In this document: positions 45,506-56,034 of the stretch, piece by piece
How the letters are laid out: every line of letters starts with the position of its first letter
Position numbering within the stretch: the stretch's first letter is position 1
Notes under the pieces: model-generated
Database searches by the model: none
Seen by the model: the letters and a program-made list of their open reading frames with translations, nothing else
What the model was told of the DNA's origin: nothing
Position numbers and translations under genes: made by a program
Source: Caballeronia glebae
Lineage (GTDB): Bacteria; Pseudomonadota; Gammaproteobacteria; Burkholderiales; Burkholderiaceae
Assembly: GCF_001545035.1 (NCBI RefSeq)
Contig: NZ_FCOJ02000026.1
Coordinates: 36,080-100,079 of the forward strand
Length of the DNA: 64,000 nucleotides
Direction of reading: 5' to 3'

Positions 45506-46432
45506 GTGGCTGCGTTCTCTTTCAACAAACTGGTTATTTTCGGCGTCGGTCTGATCGGCGGCTCGCTCGCGCGCGCGTTGCGTGAGCGCGCGGGGCTGGC
45601 GGGCCGCGTCGTCGGCGTGGGGCGCTCCGCCGCATCGGTTGCGCGCGCGCTCGAACTCGGCGTGATCGATGAAGCCGCCGCGCTCGACGACGACGCCGCG
45701 CTGGCAAGCGCGCTCGAAGGCGCCGACGTGGTGCTGCTCGCCGCGCCGGTCGCGCAGACCGGGCCGCTGCTCGCGCGCATCGCGCCGTTGCTCGACGCGC
45801 GGACCATCGTCACCGACGCCGGCAGCACGAAAACCGATGTCGTCGAGGCGGCTAAGCGCGCGCTCGGTGCGCGTGTCGCGCAGTTCGTGCCGGGCCATCC
45901 GATCGCCGGGCGCGAGTCGAGCGGCGTCGACGCGGCGTTGCCCGATCTGTACGTCGAGCGCAACGTCGTGCTGTGTCCGCTGCCGGAAAACGCGGCCGGC
46001 GACGTGGAGCGCATCGCGGCGATGTGGCGCGAGACCGGCGCGTGCGTGCGTCAGATGAGCGAGGCGCAGCACGATCGCGTGTTCGCGTCGGTGAGCCATT
46101 TGCCGCACGTGCTGTCGTTCGCGCTCGTCGACCAGATTCTCGATACACCCGACGCCGATCTGAAATTTTCGTTTGCCGCGGGCGGGTTCCGCGATTTCAC
46201 GCGTATCGCGGCTTCGAGCCCAGAAATGTGGCGCGATATCTGTCTCGCGAACCGCGCCGCGCTGCTCGCCGAACTCGACGACTACACCGCCGTGCTCGCG
46301 CGCTTTCGCGCGGCGATCGACGCCTCGGATGGCGCGGCGCTCGAAGCGGCGTTCGCGCGTTCGCGCGTCGCTCGAAAAGAATGGCAGGAACGCGGCGGCA
46401 TCAAGCCCTCGAACGACATCGCCGCCAAGTAA
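45506..46432 (+). CDS. tyrA: Prephenate/arogenate dehydrogenase
   Basis: NAD(P)-dependent enzyme that forms 4-hydroxyphenylpyruvate or tyrosine. The 308-residue, single-domain protein has the Rossmann motif IFGVGLIGGSLARAL at residues 11-25, DAGSTKTDVVE, and PGHPIAGRESSGVDAA. The start is a GTG; the nearby ATG at 45499 is out of frame. Spacing to pheA is 78 bp and to aroA 21 bp. No histidinol-phosphate aminotransferase gene lies between pheA and tyrA here. Confidence 0.93.
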   Translation: MAAFSFNKLVIFGVGLIGGSLARALRERAGLAGRVVGVGRSAASVARALELGVIDEAAALDDDAALASALEGADVVLLAAPVAQTGPLLARIAPLLDARTIVTDAGSTKTDVVEAAKRALGARVAQFVPGHPIAGRESSGVDAALPDLYVERNVVLCPLPENAAGDVERIAAMWRETGACVRQMSEAQHDRVFASVSHLPHVLSFALVDQILDTPDADLKFSFAAGGFRDFTRIAASSPEMWRDICLANRAALLAELDDYTAVLARFRAAIDASDGAALEAAFARSRVARKEWQERGGIKPSNDIAAK

Positions 46433-46453
46433 GCCGCGAAACAAGGACACACT

Positions 46454-47758
46454 ATGGAACATCTCGATCTCGGACCTTTCTCCCGCGCGGCTGGCACGGT
46501 GCGCTTGCCCGGCTCGAAGAGCATTTCGAACCGCGTGCTGTTGCTCGCGGCGCTTGCGAACGGTGAAACGTCGATCACGAATCTGCTCGATTCCGACGAC
46601 ACGCGCGTGATGCTCGCCGCGCTCAAAAATCTCGGCGTCGCCGTGCGCGAAGACGGCGAGCGTGTGATCGTCGGCGGGACGGGTGGTGCGTTTCCTTCGA
46701 AGTCGGCGGAACTGTTTCTCGGCAACGCGGGCACGGCGGTGCGTCCGCTGACCGCGGCGCTGGCCGTGAACGGCGGCGAATATCGCGTGCACGGCGTGCC
46801 GCGCATGCACGAGCGGCCGATCGGCGATCTCGTCGACGGGCTGCGTCAGATCGGCGCCGCGATCGATTACGAGCTGAACGATGGCTTTCCGCCGCTCAAG
46901 ATCCACGCCGCGAAGATCGCCATCGACAAGCCGATTCGCGTGCGCGGCGACGTGTCGAGCCAGTTCCTCACCGCGCTTCTAATGAGCCTGCCGGTCGTCG
47001 AGGGCCGCGATGGTCCCGTTACGATCGAGATCGAAGGCGAACTGATCTCGAAGCCGTACATCGAAATCACGATTCGTTTGATGGCGCGCTTCGGCGTGAC
47101 CGTCGAGCGCGATGGCTGGGCGCGCTTCACCATTGCCGCCGGCGTGAGCTACAAATCGCCGGGCGCGATCATGGTCGAAGGCGACGCGTCGTCGGCGTCG
47201 TATTTTCTGGCGGCGGGCGCGATCGGGCACGGACCGGTGCGCGTGGAAGGCGTCGGGCGTTCGAGCATCCAGGGCGACGTCGGTTTCGCCGATGCGCTGA
47301 ACCGCATGGGCGCGAACGTGATGATGGGCGAGGACTGGATCGAGGTGCGCGGCGTCGAATCGGACGACGGCAAGCTCGCGCCCATCGACATGGATTTCAA
47401 CCTGATTCCCGACGCCGCGATGACGATCGCCGTGGCCGCGCTCTTCGCGAGCGGCACGACGACGCTGCGCAACATCGCGAGCTGGCGCGTGAAGGAGACC
47501 GACCGCATCGCCGCGATGGCGACCGAATTGCGCAAGATCGGCGCGACGGTGGAAGAGGGTGCGGACTATCTCGTCGTCACGCCGCCGGCGCAACTCACGC
47601 CGAACGCCGCGATCGACACCTACGACGATCACCGCATGGCGATGTGCTTGTCGCTCGTGAGTCTCGGCGGCGTGCCGGTGCGCATCAACGACCCGAAATG
47701 CGTGAACAAGACCTTTCCGGACTACTTCGACCGCTTCTCGACGCTTGTCAAAGCGTAA
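46454..47758 (+). CDS. aroA: 3-phosphoshikimate 1-carboxyvinyltransferase (EPSP synthase)
   Basis: Sixth step of the shikimate pathway, joining shikimate 3-phosphate and PEP; the target of glyphosate. The 434-residue protein has [17 protein letters not shown] at residues 18-34, the [11 protein letters not shown] motif near residue 93 (class I pattern, with Val where E. coli has Met), DRMRMAM-like [11 protein letters not shown], and KESDR-like KETDR near residue 345. The order tyrA-aroA-cmk is the usual one. Confidence 0.96.
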   Translation: MEHLDLGPFSRAAGTVRLPGSKSISNRVLLLAALANGETSITNLLDSDDTRVMLAALKNLGVAVREDGERVIVGGTGGAFPSKSAELFLGNAGTAVRPLTAALAVNGGEYRVHGVPRMHERPIGDLVDGLRQIGAAIDYELNDGFPPLKIHAAKIAIDKPIRVRGDVSSQFLTALLMSLPVVEGRDGPVTIEIEGELISKPYIEITIRLMARFGVTVERDGWARFTIAAGVSYKSPGAIMVEGDASSASYFLAAGAIGHGPVRVEGVGRSSIQGDVGFADALNRMGANVMMGEDWIEVRGVESDDGKLAPIDMDFNLIPDAAMTIAVAALFASGTTTLRNIASWRVKETDRIAAMATELRKIGATVEEGADYLVVTPPAQLTPNAAIDTYDDHRMAMCLSLVSLGGVPVRINDPKCVNKTFPDYFDRFSTLVKA

Positions 47759-47833
47759 CGGGAGCGCTGTACCGTGAAACGCGATGACTTCCACTTCCAT
47801 GACCGCAATAACGGGCCAGAACGGCCAGACTCA

Positions 47834-48514
47834 ATGAAACCAGCCCGTCCTTTCGACCCCACTCCAGTGATCACCATCGACGGGCCAACGGCGTCGGGCA
47901 AGGGCACGGTCGCCGCGATCGTCGCCGCGACGCTCGGCTTTCACCTGCTCGACAGCGGCGCACTGTACCGGCTCGCGGCGCTCGCGAGCATCCGCTACGA
48001 GGTGGAGAAGGACGACGCGCCCGGCCTTGCAAAGCTGATCGAAGCGCTCCACATCACCTTCCGCGAAGGCTGCGCGCAGCTTGACGGAACGGACGTCTCG
48101 GGCGAAATCCGCCAGGAAGAAGTCGGAAACCGCGCCTCCGCGATCGCCGTGCATCCCGAAGTGCGCCAGGCGCTCGTCGCGCGCCAGCGGGCCTTTCGCA
48201 AGCGCCCGGGCCTCGTCGCCGACGGCCGCGACATGGGCACCGTCATCTTCCCCGACGCCACGCTCAAGGTATTTTTGACTGCGAGCGTCGAGGCGCGCGC
48301 GGCGAGACGGTATAAGCAATTGATGCAAAAAGGTTTTTCTGCTAATATGGATGACTTGCTGCGAGATTTGCGCGCACGCGACGCCCGGGATATGAACCGG
48401 AGCACCGCGCCGCTCAAGCCCGCGGCGGACGCGAAGACGCTGGACACCTCCGGTTTGTCGATCGATCAAGCGGTCGAGCAGATCATTGGCTGGTACAGCG
48501 AAATTCGCGTGTAG
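47834..48514 (+). CDS. cmk: Cytidylate kinase
   Basis: Phosphorylates CMP and dCMP with ATP. The 226-residue protein has the P-loop [16 protein letters not shown] at residues 13-28, LDSGALYR, and the CMP-binding [15 protein letters not shown] select the ATG of MKPARPFDP because homologues begin there; a GTG 20 codons upstream with GGGAGC in front is an alternative. Codons around 48310-48350 are AT-rich, unlike the rest of the gene, and contain a promoter-like sequence. rpsA follows by 138 bp. Confidence 0.95.
   Translation: MKPARPFDPTPVITIDGPTASGKGTVAAIVAATLGFHLLDSGALYRLAALASIRYEVEKDDAPGLAKLIEALHITFREGCAQLDGTDVSGEIRQEEVGNRASAIAVHPEVRQALVARQRAFRKRPGLVADGRDMGTVIFPDATLKVFLTASVEARAARRYKQLMQKGFSANMDDLLRDLRARDARDMNRSTAPLKPAADAKTLDTSGLSIDQAVEQIIGWYSEIRV
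48320..48348 (+). promoter_or_regulatory. Promoter inside cmk, probably for rpsA
   Basis: TTGATG (48320-48325), a 17-bp spacer and TAATAT (48343-48348) form a good sigma70-type promoter 305 bp ahead of rpsA. The sequence lies in a local AT-rich patch that still encodes the cmk protein. In E. coli rpsA also has a promoter within cmk. Confidence 0.65.
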
Positions 48515-48652
48515 CGAGTTGTGGTAAGTCGTAGTGAAGTAAGGTGCTCCGCCGGAAACGGAGCGTGTGTTAACCCTTTAACCCCGTATGGCGTTGCGCC
48601 TTACAGGTTCATCCCGAACCGCCGCGCGAAGGCCGTGCAAATATCGATTTTT

Positions 48653-50365
48653 ATGTCCGACCTGCAAACCTCCACCCCGAATACCGAATCCTTTGCGGCT
48701 CTGTTCGAAGAGTCGCTGACCAAGCAGGACATGCGCGCCGGCGAAGTGATCTCCGCCGAAGTCGTCCGTGTCGACCACAACTTCGTGGTTGTCAACGCTG
48801 GTCTCAAGTCCGAAGCCTATATTCCGCTCGAAGAATTCCTGAACGACGCGGGTGAAGTGGAAGTGCAGGCGGGCGACTTCGTTTCCGTCGCGATCGACGC
48901 GCTGGAAAACGGCTATGGCGACACCATCCTGTCGCGCGACAAGGCGAAGCGTCTGGCTTCGTGGCTGTCGCTGGAAAAAGCGCTGGACAACAACGAACTC
49001 GTGACCGGCACGATCACCGGCAAGGTCAAGGGCGGCATGACCGTGATGGTCAACGGCATCCGCGCGTTCCTGCCGGGTTCGCTCGTTGACACGCGTCCGG
49101 TCAAGGACACGACGCCGTACGAAGGCAAGACGCTCGAATTCCGCGTCATCAAGCTCGATCGCAAGCGTAACAACGTGGTGCTGTCGCGCCGCGCGGTCAT
49201 CGAAGCGACGCAGGGCGAAGAGCGCGCGAAGCTGCTCGAAACGCTGAAGGAAGGCGCGATCGTCGAAGGCGTGGTCAAGAACATCACCGACTACGGCGCA
49301 TTCGTGGACCTCGGCGGCATCGACGGCCTGCTGCACATCACCGACATCGCATGGCGTCGTGTGCGTCACCCGTCGGAAGTGCTGTCGGTTGGCCAGGAAG
49401 TCACCGCCAAGATCCTCAAGTTCGACCAGGAGAAGAACCGCGTCTCGCTCGGCATCAAGCAACTCGGCGACGATCCGTGGGAAGGCATCTCGCGTCGTTA
49501 CCCGTCGGGCACGCGCCTGTTCGGCAAGGTCACGAACATCACGGACTACGGCGCATTCGTCGAAGTGGAATCCGGCATCGAAGGCCTGGTCCACGTGTCG
49601 GAAATGGACTGGACGAACAAGAACGTTGCACCGTCGAAGGTTGTTCAGCTGGGCGACGAAGTCGAAGTCATGGTTCTCGAAATCGACGAAGACCGCCGCC
49701 GTATCTCGCTCGGCATGAAGCAGTGCAAGCCGAACCCGTGGGATGACTTCAGCCGCAACTTCAAGAAGGGCGACAAGATCAGCGGCGCCATCAAGTCGAT
49801 CACCGACTTCGGCGTGTTCATCGGTCTGCCTGGCGGCATCGACGGTCTGGTTCACCTGTCGGATCTGTCGTGGTCGGAAACCGGCGAAGAAGCCGTCCGC
49901 AAGTACAAGAAGGGCGACGAAGTCGAAGCCATGGTTCTGGGCATCGACGTGGACAAGGAACGCATCTCGCTCGGCATCAAGCAGCTCGAAGGCGATCCGT
50001 TCAACAACTTCGTTGCAATGAACGACAAGGGCGCAATCGTCGACGGCGTCGTGAAGGCGGTGGACCCGAAGGGTGCGGTTATCACCCTGACGGCTGACGT
50101 CGAAGGCTATCTGCGTGCTTCGGAAATCGCTGTGGACCGCGTGGAAGATGCGCGTAACGTGCTGAAGGAAGGCGACAAGGTCAACGCGATGATCATCAAC
50201 ATCGATCGCAAGTCGCGTGGCATCAATCTGTCGATCAAGGCGAAGGATTCGGCCGAGCAACAGGAAGCAATGCGCGACCTGAAGGGCGACTCGAACGCCG
50301 CCGCTACCGGCACGACCAACCTGGGCGCGCTGCTCAAGGCCAAGCTCGACGGCCAGAACAGCTAA
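48653..50365 (+). CDS. rpsA: 30S ribosomal protein S1
   Basis: RNA-binding ribosomal protein that unfolds and docks mRNA. The 570-residue protein has six S1 OB-fold repeats (about residues 35-100, 120-185, 200-272, 287-360, 372-446, 460-530), with recurring [17 protein letters not shown] and [11 protein letters not shown] units. The leader (48515-48652) carries a 6-bp dyad GCTCCG/CGGAGC and AT-rich sequence before the ATG, without a Shine-Dalgarno; this is typical for autoregulated S1. ihfB follows by 22 bp. Confidence 0.97.
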   Translation: MSDLQTSTPNTESFAALFEESLTKQDMRAGEVISAEVVRVDHNFVVVNAGLKSEAYIPLEEFLNDAGEVEVQAGDFVSVAIDALENGYGDTILSRDKAKRLASWLSLEKALDNNELVTGTITGKVKGGMTVMVNGIRAFLPGSLVDTRPVKDTTPYEGKTLEFRVIKLDRKRNNVVLSRRAVIEATQGEERAKLLETLKEGAIVEGVVKNITDYGAFVDLGGIDGLLHITDIAWRRVRHPSEVLSVGQEVTAKILKFDQEKNRVSLGIKQLGDDPWEGISRRYPSGTRLFGKVTNITDYGAFVEVESGIEGLVHVSEMDWTNKNVAPSKVVQLGDEVEVMVLEIDEDRRRISLGMKQCKPNPWDDFSRNFKKGDKISGAIKSITDFGVFIGLPGGIDGLVHLSDLSWSETGEEAVRKYKKGDEVEAMVLGIDVDKERISLGIKQLEGDPFNNFVAMNDKGAIVDGVVKAVDPKGAVITLTADVEGYLRASEIAVDRVEDARNVLKEGDKVNAMIINIDRKSRGINLSIKAKDSAEQQEAMRDLKGDSNAAATGTTNLGALLKAKLDGQNS

Positions 50366-50387
50366 GCCCTCAACGGCAAGCTGAAGT

Positions 50388-50717
50388 ATGACCAAATCGG
50401 AATTGGTCGCCCAGTTGGCGTCGCGATTTCCGCAACTTGTCCTCAAGGATGCGGATTTCGCGGTGAAGACGATGCTCGATGCGATGTCGGAGGCGCTGGC
50501 CAACGGTCATCGCATCGAGATTCGCGGCTTCGGCAGCTTCGGGCTCAACCGTCGTCCGTCACGTGTCGGACGCAATCCCAAGTCGGGTGAGAAGGTGCTG
50601 GTGCCGGAGAAATTCGTGCCGCACTTCAAGCCGGGCAAGGAATTGCGCGAACGCGTCGACGGCCGCGCGGGGGAACCGCTGAAGCAGTCGAATGACGATG
50701 ATGCGGACGATCTCTGA
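50388..50717 (+). CDS. ihfB: Integration host factor beta subunit
   Basis: DNA-bending protein that pairs with IhfA in recombination, transcription and sigma54 activation. The 109-residue sequence is a full HU/IHF fold with the [23 protein letters not shown] beta-arm region near residues 45-70; the C-terminal DDDADDL tail is short and acidic. It is directly downstream of rpsA, the usual order, and is followed by a strong terminator. Confidence 0.96.
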   Translation: MTKSELVAQLASRFPQLVLKDADFAVKTMLDAMSEALANGHRIEIRGFGSFGLNRRPSRVGRNPKSGEKVLVPEKFVPHFKPGKELRERVDGRAGEPLKQSNDDDADDL

Positions 50718-50786
50718 TCGGCCCGTATCCTTGACTGAAGATATCTTTCAGTTCGCGGCATCCGGCCAACCGGGCAATCGACCAGG

Positions 50787-50812
50787 AAAGCACCCTTCGG
50801 GGTGCTTTTTTT
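50787..50812 (+). terminator. Intrinsic terminator of the rpsA-ihfB unit
   Basis: AAAGCACCC and GGGTGCTTT with a TTCG tetraloop, followed by T7, 70 bp after ihfB. It separates this unit from lapA-lapB. Confidence 0.92.
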
Positions 50813-51009
50813 ATGCGCGACGTTTTATGCTCGATCACCCTGCCGCGACGGGTGCGTTGTTTGCTAAAAATTTCATGCGGCGAGCTGGCGACTGCCGGCG
50901 CTCGGGAGCATCAATTACAATACCGGTCACTTTGACCTGGGTGTTCAACCGCGCAGGCCCCGCCGAAATGGAAGGGCCGTCTGGTGCAACCGCTCTTGCG
51001 AGACCCTAC

Positions 51010-51303
51010 ATGAAATTCATCGTCTGGCTGATCCGCGTTCTGGTATTCGTGTTGTTGCTGGTGCTGGCGCTCGCCAATACCCAGCCCGCGACGCTGAACT
51101 TTCTCGCGGGCTACGCGTGGCAGGCGCCGCTTATTCTTATCGGCCTCGCGTTTTTCGTCGTGGGATTGCTTGCGGGGCTCGTGTCCGCCGTGCCGGCGAT
51201 GGTGCGCCTGCGCATGGAAAACGGGCGGCTCAAGCGCGAGTTGCGTGTCGCGCGCGAGACGCCGGTGGTGAAGGAAGAGCCGCCGATGCCGCCGCTCATC
51301 TGA
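51010..51303 (+). CDS. lapA: Lipopolysaccharide assembly protein LapA
   Basis: A 97-residue inner-membrane protein (DUF1049 type) with two membrane helices (VWLIRVLVFVLLLVLALA and PLILIGLAFFVVGLLAGLVSA). The usual TxPxxLxFL-like NTQPATLNFLAGYAW lies between them and a short charged tail follows. With LapB it adjusts LPS synthesis, in E. coli by controlling LpxC. It starts 290 bp after ihfB and 42 bp before lapB. Confidence 0.9.
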   Translation: MKFIVWLIRVLVFVLLLVLALANTQPATLNFLAGYAWQAPLILIGLAFFVVGLLAGLVSAVPAMVRLRMENGRLKRELRVARETPVVKEEPPMPPLI

Positions 51304-51345
51304 ACTTTCGCGCAAGCAGACACGTAACATTCAACGACTAATCGC

Positions 51346-52521
51346 ATGGATCTAGACTTCTGGTGGCTGCTCGTCATCCCCGTCGCTTTCGCGCTCGGGT
51401 GGATGGCGTCCCGCCATGACTTGAAAGCGCTGTTGTCCGAAAATGCGAACTTGCCGCGCTCGTACTTTCGCGGCCTCAATTTTCTGCTCAACGAGCAACA
51501 CGACAAGGCGATCGATGCATTCATCGAAGTCGCCAAGCTCGATCCCGAAACGATCGAACTGCACTTCGCGCTCGGCAATCTGTTTCGCCGCCGCGGAGAA
51601 ACAGATCGCGCGATCCGCGTGCATCAGAATTTGCTGAGCCGCGCCGATCTGCCGGTCGCCGAGCGCGATCACGCGCTCTATGAACTCGGACAGGACTTCC
51701 TGAAGGCGGGCCTGCTCGATCGCGCCGAGGAAACGTTCAAGTCGCTCAACGAGGGCGAATATTCGCTCGGTGCGCAGCGCGCGCTCCTGACCATCTATGA
51801 GATCGAGAAGGACTGGCCGAAGTCGATTACGACGGCCGAGCAAATCGAAAAGATGGGCGCGCCGTCGCTGCATATGGAAATCGCGCATTTTCATTGCGAA
51901 CTCGCGCAGGAAGCGTTGCAGCGCAAGAATGCCGATGGCGCGCGCGCCGAGTTGACGCTCGCGCTGGCATCGAACCCGGACAACGTGCGCGCGACCATCC
52001 TCGCGGGCGATGTCGAAGCGGCCGCGGGCAACGTCGAAGCGGCCATCGCGAACTGGAAGCGTGTCGAGGAGCAGAACGAGGCGTATTTGCCGCTCGTCGC
52101 CGAGAAATTGATGAAGGCGTATGCCACGCTCGGGCGCAGGGAAGAGGGCGTCGATCTGCTGATCGATTACGTGACGCGCTATCCGTCGAACGATTTGCTC
52201 GATGTCGCGTACAAACACGTTCAGGAGTTGCGCGGTCTCGACGCAGCACACGAACTCGCGCGCAAGCAGATGCAGAGCGCGCCGAATCTCGCGGGCATGA
52301 CGCGTCTGCTCGAAGCGCAGGAGGCGGCGGCCGACGAGCCGCGCCGCGGCGAGCTCGAACTGATGCGTAATCTAGTGAAACAGCGCACCAAGAATCTGCC
52401 GCGTTATACGTGTCAAACTTGCGGATTCCGCGCGCGTCTATTCTATTGGCAGTGTCCCGGCTGCAGCGGCTGGGAGACGTACGCGCCGCGTCGCGTCGAG
52501 CCGATCACGAGCTCGGTCTGA
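51346..52521 (+). CDS. lapB: Lipopolysaccharide assembly protein LapB
   Basis: A 391-residue membrane-anchored TPR protein that couples LPS synthesis and export and, in E. coli, presents LpxC to FtsH. There is an N-terminal helix (WWLLVIPVAFALGWMAS), about nine TPRs (residues 35-330), and a C-terminal rubredoxin-like metal site with CQTCGF and CPGC. It is followed by ugd after 82 bp, consistent with an envelope-sugar cluster. Confidence 0.94.
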   Translation: MDLDFWWLLVIPVAFALGWMASRHDLKALLSENANLPRSYFRGLNFLLNEQHDKAIDAFIEVAKLDPETIELHFALGNLFRRRGETDRAIRVHQNLLSRADLPVAERDHALYELGQDFLKAGLLDRAEETFKSLNEGEYSLGAQRALLTIYEIEKDWPKSITTAEQIEKMGAPSLHMEIAHFHCELAQEALQRKNADGARAELTLALASNPDNVRATILAGDVEAAAGNVEAAIANWKRVEEQNEAYLPLVAEKLMKAYATLGRREEGVDLLIDYVTRYPSNDLLDVAYKHVQELRGLDAAHELARKQMQSAPNLAGMTRLLEAQEAAADEPRRGELELMRNLVKQRTKNLPRYTCQTCGFRARLFYWQCPGCSGWETYAPRRVEPITSSV

Positions 52522-52603
52522 GCCCGCGCGGCAAGCATGACATCGGGCGGCGCGCGAGTGCGCCGCTTCCGCCACCGGCATTTCAGGAACAACCGGAAAG
52601 CGT

Positions 52604-54007
52604 ATGAAAGTGACCATCGTCGGCACGGGTTACGTCGGTCTCGTAACCGGCGCGTGCCTTGCCGAAATCGGCAATGACGTATTTTGCGTGGATGTCGATC
52701 CGCGCAAGATCGAAATTCTCAACAATGGCGGCGTGCCGATCCACGAGCCGGGCCTTCAGGAAATGCTGAGGCGCACGCGCGCGGCGGGCCGCATCCAGTT
52801 TTCCACGGACGTGAAAGCAAGCGTCGAGCACGGCGACGTTCAATTCATCGCGGTGGGCACGCCGCCCGACGAAGACGGCTCCGCCGATCTGCAATACGTG
52901 CTCGCCGCGGCGCGCAACATCGGCAAGTATTCGAACGGCTTCAAGGTGATCGTCGATAAATCCACGGTGCCGGTCGGCACGGCGCTGCAGGTGAAGCGCG
53001 TCGTCGACGAAGAGCTTAAGGCGCGCGGGCTCGGCGGTTCGGAGAAGCACGGCTTCTCGGTCGTGTCGAATCCGGAGTTCCTGAAGGAAGGCGCGGCCGT
53101 CGACGATTTCATGCGCCCGGATCGCATCGTGATCGGCATCGACGACGACCGCGCGGGCAACCTCGCGCGCGAGAAAATGAAGCGCCTCTACGCGCCGTTC
53201 AACCGCAATCACGAGCGCACACTGTACATGGACGTGTTCTCGGCCGAGTTCACGAAATACGCCGCCAACGCGATGCTCGCGACGCGCATCTCGTTCATGA
53301 ACGATCTGTCGAATCTCGCGGATACCGTCGGCGCCGATATCGAATCGGTGCGGCGCGGGATCGGCTCGGACCCGCGCATCGGCTATCACTTCTTGTATGC
53401 GGGCTGCGGCTACGGCGGCTCGTGCTTCCCGAAGGACGTGCAGGCGCTCGCGCAGACGGCGCGCGAGAACGGCCACACGCTGCGTGTTCTCGAAGCGGTC
53501 GAAGCGGTCAATCGCGATCAGAAAGAAGTGCTCGTCAACAAGATTGTCAAGCGCATGGGCGAGGACCTGCGCGGGCGCACGTTCGCCGTGTGGGGCCTCG
53601 CGTTCAAGCCCAATACCGACGACATGCGCGAGGCGTCGAGCCGGCGCATCATCGAGTCGTTGCTGGAGCGCGGCGCCACGGTGCGCGGCTATGATCCCGT
53701 CGCGCGCGAGGAAGCGGAGCGCGTGTTCGCGCTCGATCTCGCGGATCGCCCCGACGAGCTGAAGCGTCTGCATTTCGTGAAGACGCAACAGGATGCGCTG
53801 ACGGACGCGGACGCGCTCGTCATCGTGACCGAATGGAAGGAATTCAAGAGCCCGGATTTCTGGCACCTGAAGAGCGCGCTGAAGGCGCCGGTGATCTTCG
53901 ATGGCCGCAATTTGTATGAACCGGAAGCGATGGCCGAAATGGGCATCGACTACTTTGCAATAGGACGTCCCCATGTCGAACTCGACCGCAACGGCAGCAG
54001 TAACTAA
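52604..54007 (+). CDS. ugd: UDP-glucose 6-dehydrogenase
   Basis: Oxidises UDP-glucose to UDP-glucuronate, the precursor for Ara4N-modified LPS and capsule. The 467-residue protein begins with the NAD motif [16 protein letters not shown] and contains the active-site Cys in [16 protein letters not shown] near residue 266. AATGRDP-like [10 protein letters not shown] and the DP motif follow. It overlaps the heptose kinase gene by 35 bp, so the two are co-translated. LapB lies upstream. Confidence 0.96.
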   Translation: MKVTIVGTGYVGLVTGACLAEIGNDVFCVDVDPRKIEILNNGGVPIHEPGLQEMLRRTRAAGRIQFSTDVKASVEHGDVQFIAVGTPPDEDGSADLQYVLAAARNIGKYSNGFKVIVDKSTVPVGTALQVKRVVDEELKARGLGGSEKHGFSVVSNPEFLKEGAAVDDFMRPDRIVIGIDDDRAGNLAREKMKRLYAPFNRNHERTLYMDVFSAEFTKYAANAMLATRISFMNDLSNLADTVGADIESVRRGIGSDPRIGYHFLYAGCGYGGSCFPKDVQALAQTARENGHTLRVLEAVEAVNRDQKEVLVNKIVKRMGEDLRGRTFAVWGLAFKPNTDDMREASSRRIIESLLERGATVRGYDPVAREEAERVFALDLADRPDELKRLHFVKTQQDALTDADALVIVTEWKEFKSPDFWHLKSALKAPVIFDGRNLYEPEAMAEMGIDYFAIGRPHVELDRNGSSN

Positions 54008-54947
54008 GGCCGATATTCCCGTCGTTCCGCTCGCGCGCATTTCAGCGGCGCGCGTGCTGGTTGTCGGCGACGTGATGCTCGACCGCTACTGGTTCGGCGA
54101 CGTCAACCGCATCTCGCCCGAAGCGCCCGTTCCGGTCGTGCATGTGCAGAAGAAGGAAGACCGGCTCGGCGGCGCGGCGAACGTCGCGCGCAACGCGGCG
54201 GCGCTCGGCGCGCAGGCTGGTCTGCTCTGCGTGGTCGGTCATGACGAGCCGGGCGAGCGCATCGTCGAGTTGCTCGGCGAGAGCAAGGTCGCGGCGTATC
54301 TCGAACGCGATCCCGAACTTCTCACGACCATCAAGCTGCGTGTGCTGTCGCGTCAGCAGCAACTGCTGCGCGTCGATTTCGAAAACACGCCGAACCATGA
54401 AGTGCTGCGCGCGTGTCTCGAACGTTTCACCGAGATCCTGCCGCAGCACGACGTGATCCTCATGTCCGACTACGCGAAAGGCGGCCTCACGCACGTCACG
54501 CGGATGATCGCCGACGCGAAGCGCGCCGGAAAGCCGGTGCTCGTCGATCCGAAGGGCGACGACTGGGACCGTTATCGCGGCGCCACGCTCATCACGCCGA
54601 ACCGCGCCGAGCTGCGCGAAGTGATCGGCCAATGGAAATCCGAGGAAGACCTGCAAGATCGCGTGACGAAACTGCGCGCCGATCTCGATCTCTCCGCGCT
54701 CCTGCTCACGCGCTCGGAAGAGGGCATGACGCTCTTCACCGAGAACCGGGTGCTGCACACGTCGGCCGAAGCGCGCGAAGTGTATGATGTCTCGGGCGCC
54801 GGCGACACCGTTATCGCAACGGTCGCGACCATGCTGGGCGCGGGTGTGCCGCTCGTCGACTCGATCGTCTATGCGAACCGCGCGGCGGGCATCGTCGTGG
54901 GTAAGCTCGGTACGGCGACCGTCGGCTACAACGAACTCTTCGCCTGA
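53973..54947 (+). CDS. rfaE1: D-glycero-beta-D-manno-heptose-7-phosphate kinase
   Basis: A kinase of the PfkB/ribokinase family that phosphorylates heptose 7-phosphate at position 1 in ADP-heptose synthesis. The 324-residue protein contains only the N-terminal half of E. coli Hld[27 protein letters not shown] at residues 30-55, RLGGAANVA, and the ATP site [16 protein letters not shown] near residue 270. The nucleotidyltransferase half is missing, so another gene must supply it. It overlaps ugd and is 19 bp before hldD. Confidence 0.95.
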   Translation: MSNSTATAAVTKADIPVVPLARISAARVLVVGDVMLDRYWFGDVNRISPEAPVPVVHVQKKEDRLGGAANVARNAAALGAQAGLLCVVGHDEPGERIVELLGESKVAAYLERDPELLTTIKLRVLSRQQQLLRVDFENTPNHEVLRACLERFTEILPQHDVILMSDYAKGGLTHVTRMIADAKRAGKPVLVDPKGDDWDRYRGATLITPNRAELREVIGQWKSEEDLQDRVTKLRADLDLSALLLTRSEEGMTLFTENRVLHTSAEAREVYDVSGAGDTVIATVATMLGAGVPLVDSIVYANRAAGIVVGKLGTATVGYNELFA

Positions 54948-54966
54948 CCTTACCTGACATAACGCC

Positions 54967-55959
54967 ATGACTATCATCGTTACCGGTGCGGCCGGCTTCA
55001 TTGGCAGCAATATCGTCAAGGCGCTCAACGAGCGTGGCGAGAACCGCGTGATCGCGGTCGACAATCTCACGCGCGCCGACAAGTTCAAGAATCTCGTCGA
55101 TTGCGAGATCGACGATTACCTCGACAAAACCGAATTCGTCGAGCGCTTCAAGCGCGGCGATTTCGGCAGCGTGCGCGCGGTGTTCCACGAAGGCGCCTGT
55201 TCGGACACGATGGAAACCGACGGCCGCTACATGATGGACAACAACTTCCGCTACAGCCGCGAAGTGATGGACGCGTGCCTCGCGCAGGGCGCGCAGTTCC
55301 TTTATGCATCGTCGGCGGCCACATATGGCGGTTCGAGCCGTTTCGTCGAGGAGCGTGAAGTCGAGAAGCCGCTCAACGTCTACGGCTATTCCAAGTTCCT
55401 CTTCGATCAGATCGTGCGGCAAACGCTGCCGAAGGCGCAGAGCCAGATCGTCGGCTTTCGCTATTTCAACGTGTACGGCTCGCGCGAGACGCACAAGGGT
55501 CGTATGGCGTCGGTTGCGTTCCACAACTTCAACCAGTTCCGCTCGGAAGGCAAGGTCAAGCTCTTCGGCGAATACAACGGCTACGCGGCCGGCGAACAGA
55601 CGCGCGATTTTATTTCGGTCGAGGATGTCGTGAAGGTGAATCTGTTCTTCTTCGATCATCCGGAGAAATCGGGCATCTTCAATCTCGGCACCGGACGCGC
55701 GCAGCCGTTCAACGACATCGCGTCGACGGTCGTGAACTCGTTGCGTGCGCTAAACGGCGAAGCGGCGCTGTCGCTGGCCGAGCTCGTGCAGCGCGGGCTG
55801 ATCGAATACGTGCCGTTTCCGGACGCGCTGCGCGGCAAGTACCAATGCTTCACGCAGGCGGACCAGTCGAAGCTGCGCGCGGCGGGTTACGACGCGTCGT
55901 TCCTCACGGTTCAAGAAGGCGTCGATCGTTACGTGCGTTGGCTATTCGGCCAGCTATAA
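54967..55959 (+). CDS. hldD: ADP-L-glycero-D-manno-heptose-6-epimerase
   Basis: Converts ADP-D-glycero- to ADP-L-glycero-D-manno-heptose for the LPS inner core. The 330-residue SDR-type epimerase has [20 protein letters not shown] at residues 5-24, SSAATYGG, and the catalytic YGYSKFLFD (Tyr and Lys). GRMASVAFH near residue 180 and [15 protein letters not shown] near residue 210 are typical of HldD. It closes the ugd-rfaE1-hldD sugar set. Confidence 0.96.
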   Translation: MTIIVTGAAGFIGSNIVKALNERGENRVIAVDNLTRADKFKNLVDCEIDDYLDKTEFVERFKRGDFGSVRAVFHEGACSDTMETDGRYMMDNNFRYSREVMDACLAQGAQFLYASSAATYGGSSRFVEEREVEKPLNVYGYSKFLFDQIVRQTLPKAQSQIVGFRYFNVYGSRETHKGRMASVAFHNFNQFRSEGKVKLFGEYNGYAAGEQTRDFISVEDVVKVNLFFFDHPEKSGIFNLGTGRAQPFNDIASTVVNSLRALNGEAALSLAELVQRGLIEYVPFPDALRGKYQCFTQADQSKLRAAGYDASFLTVQEGVDRYVRWLFGQL

Positions 55960-56034
55960 ACGCGCATCGAGCCTCTCTAAACTGGGTCTCACGGTTGGCG
56001 CTGGTGCCGGCCGGTTCTTCACGGAGACTCAGTC

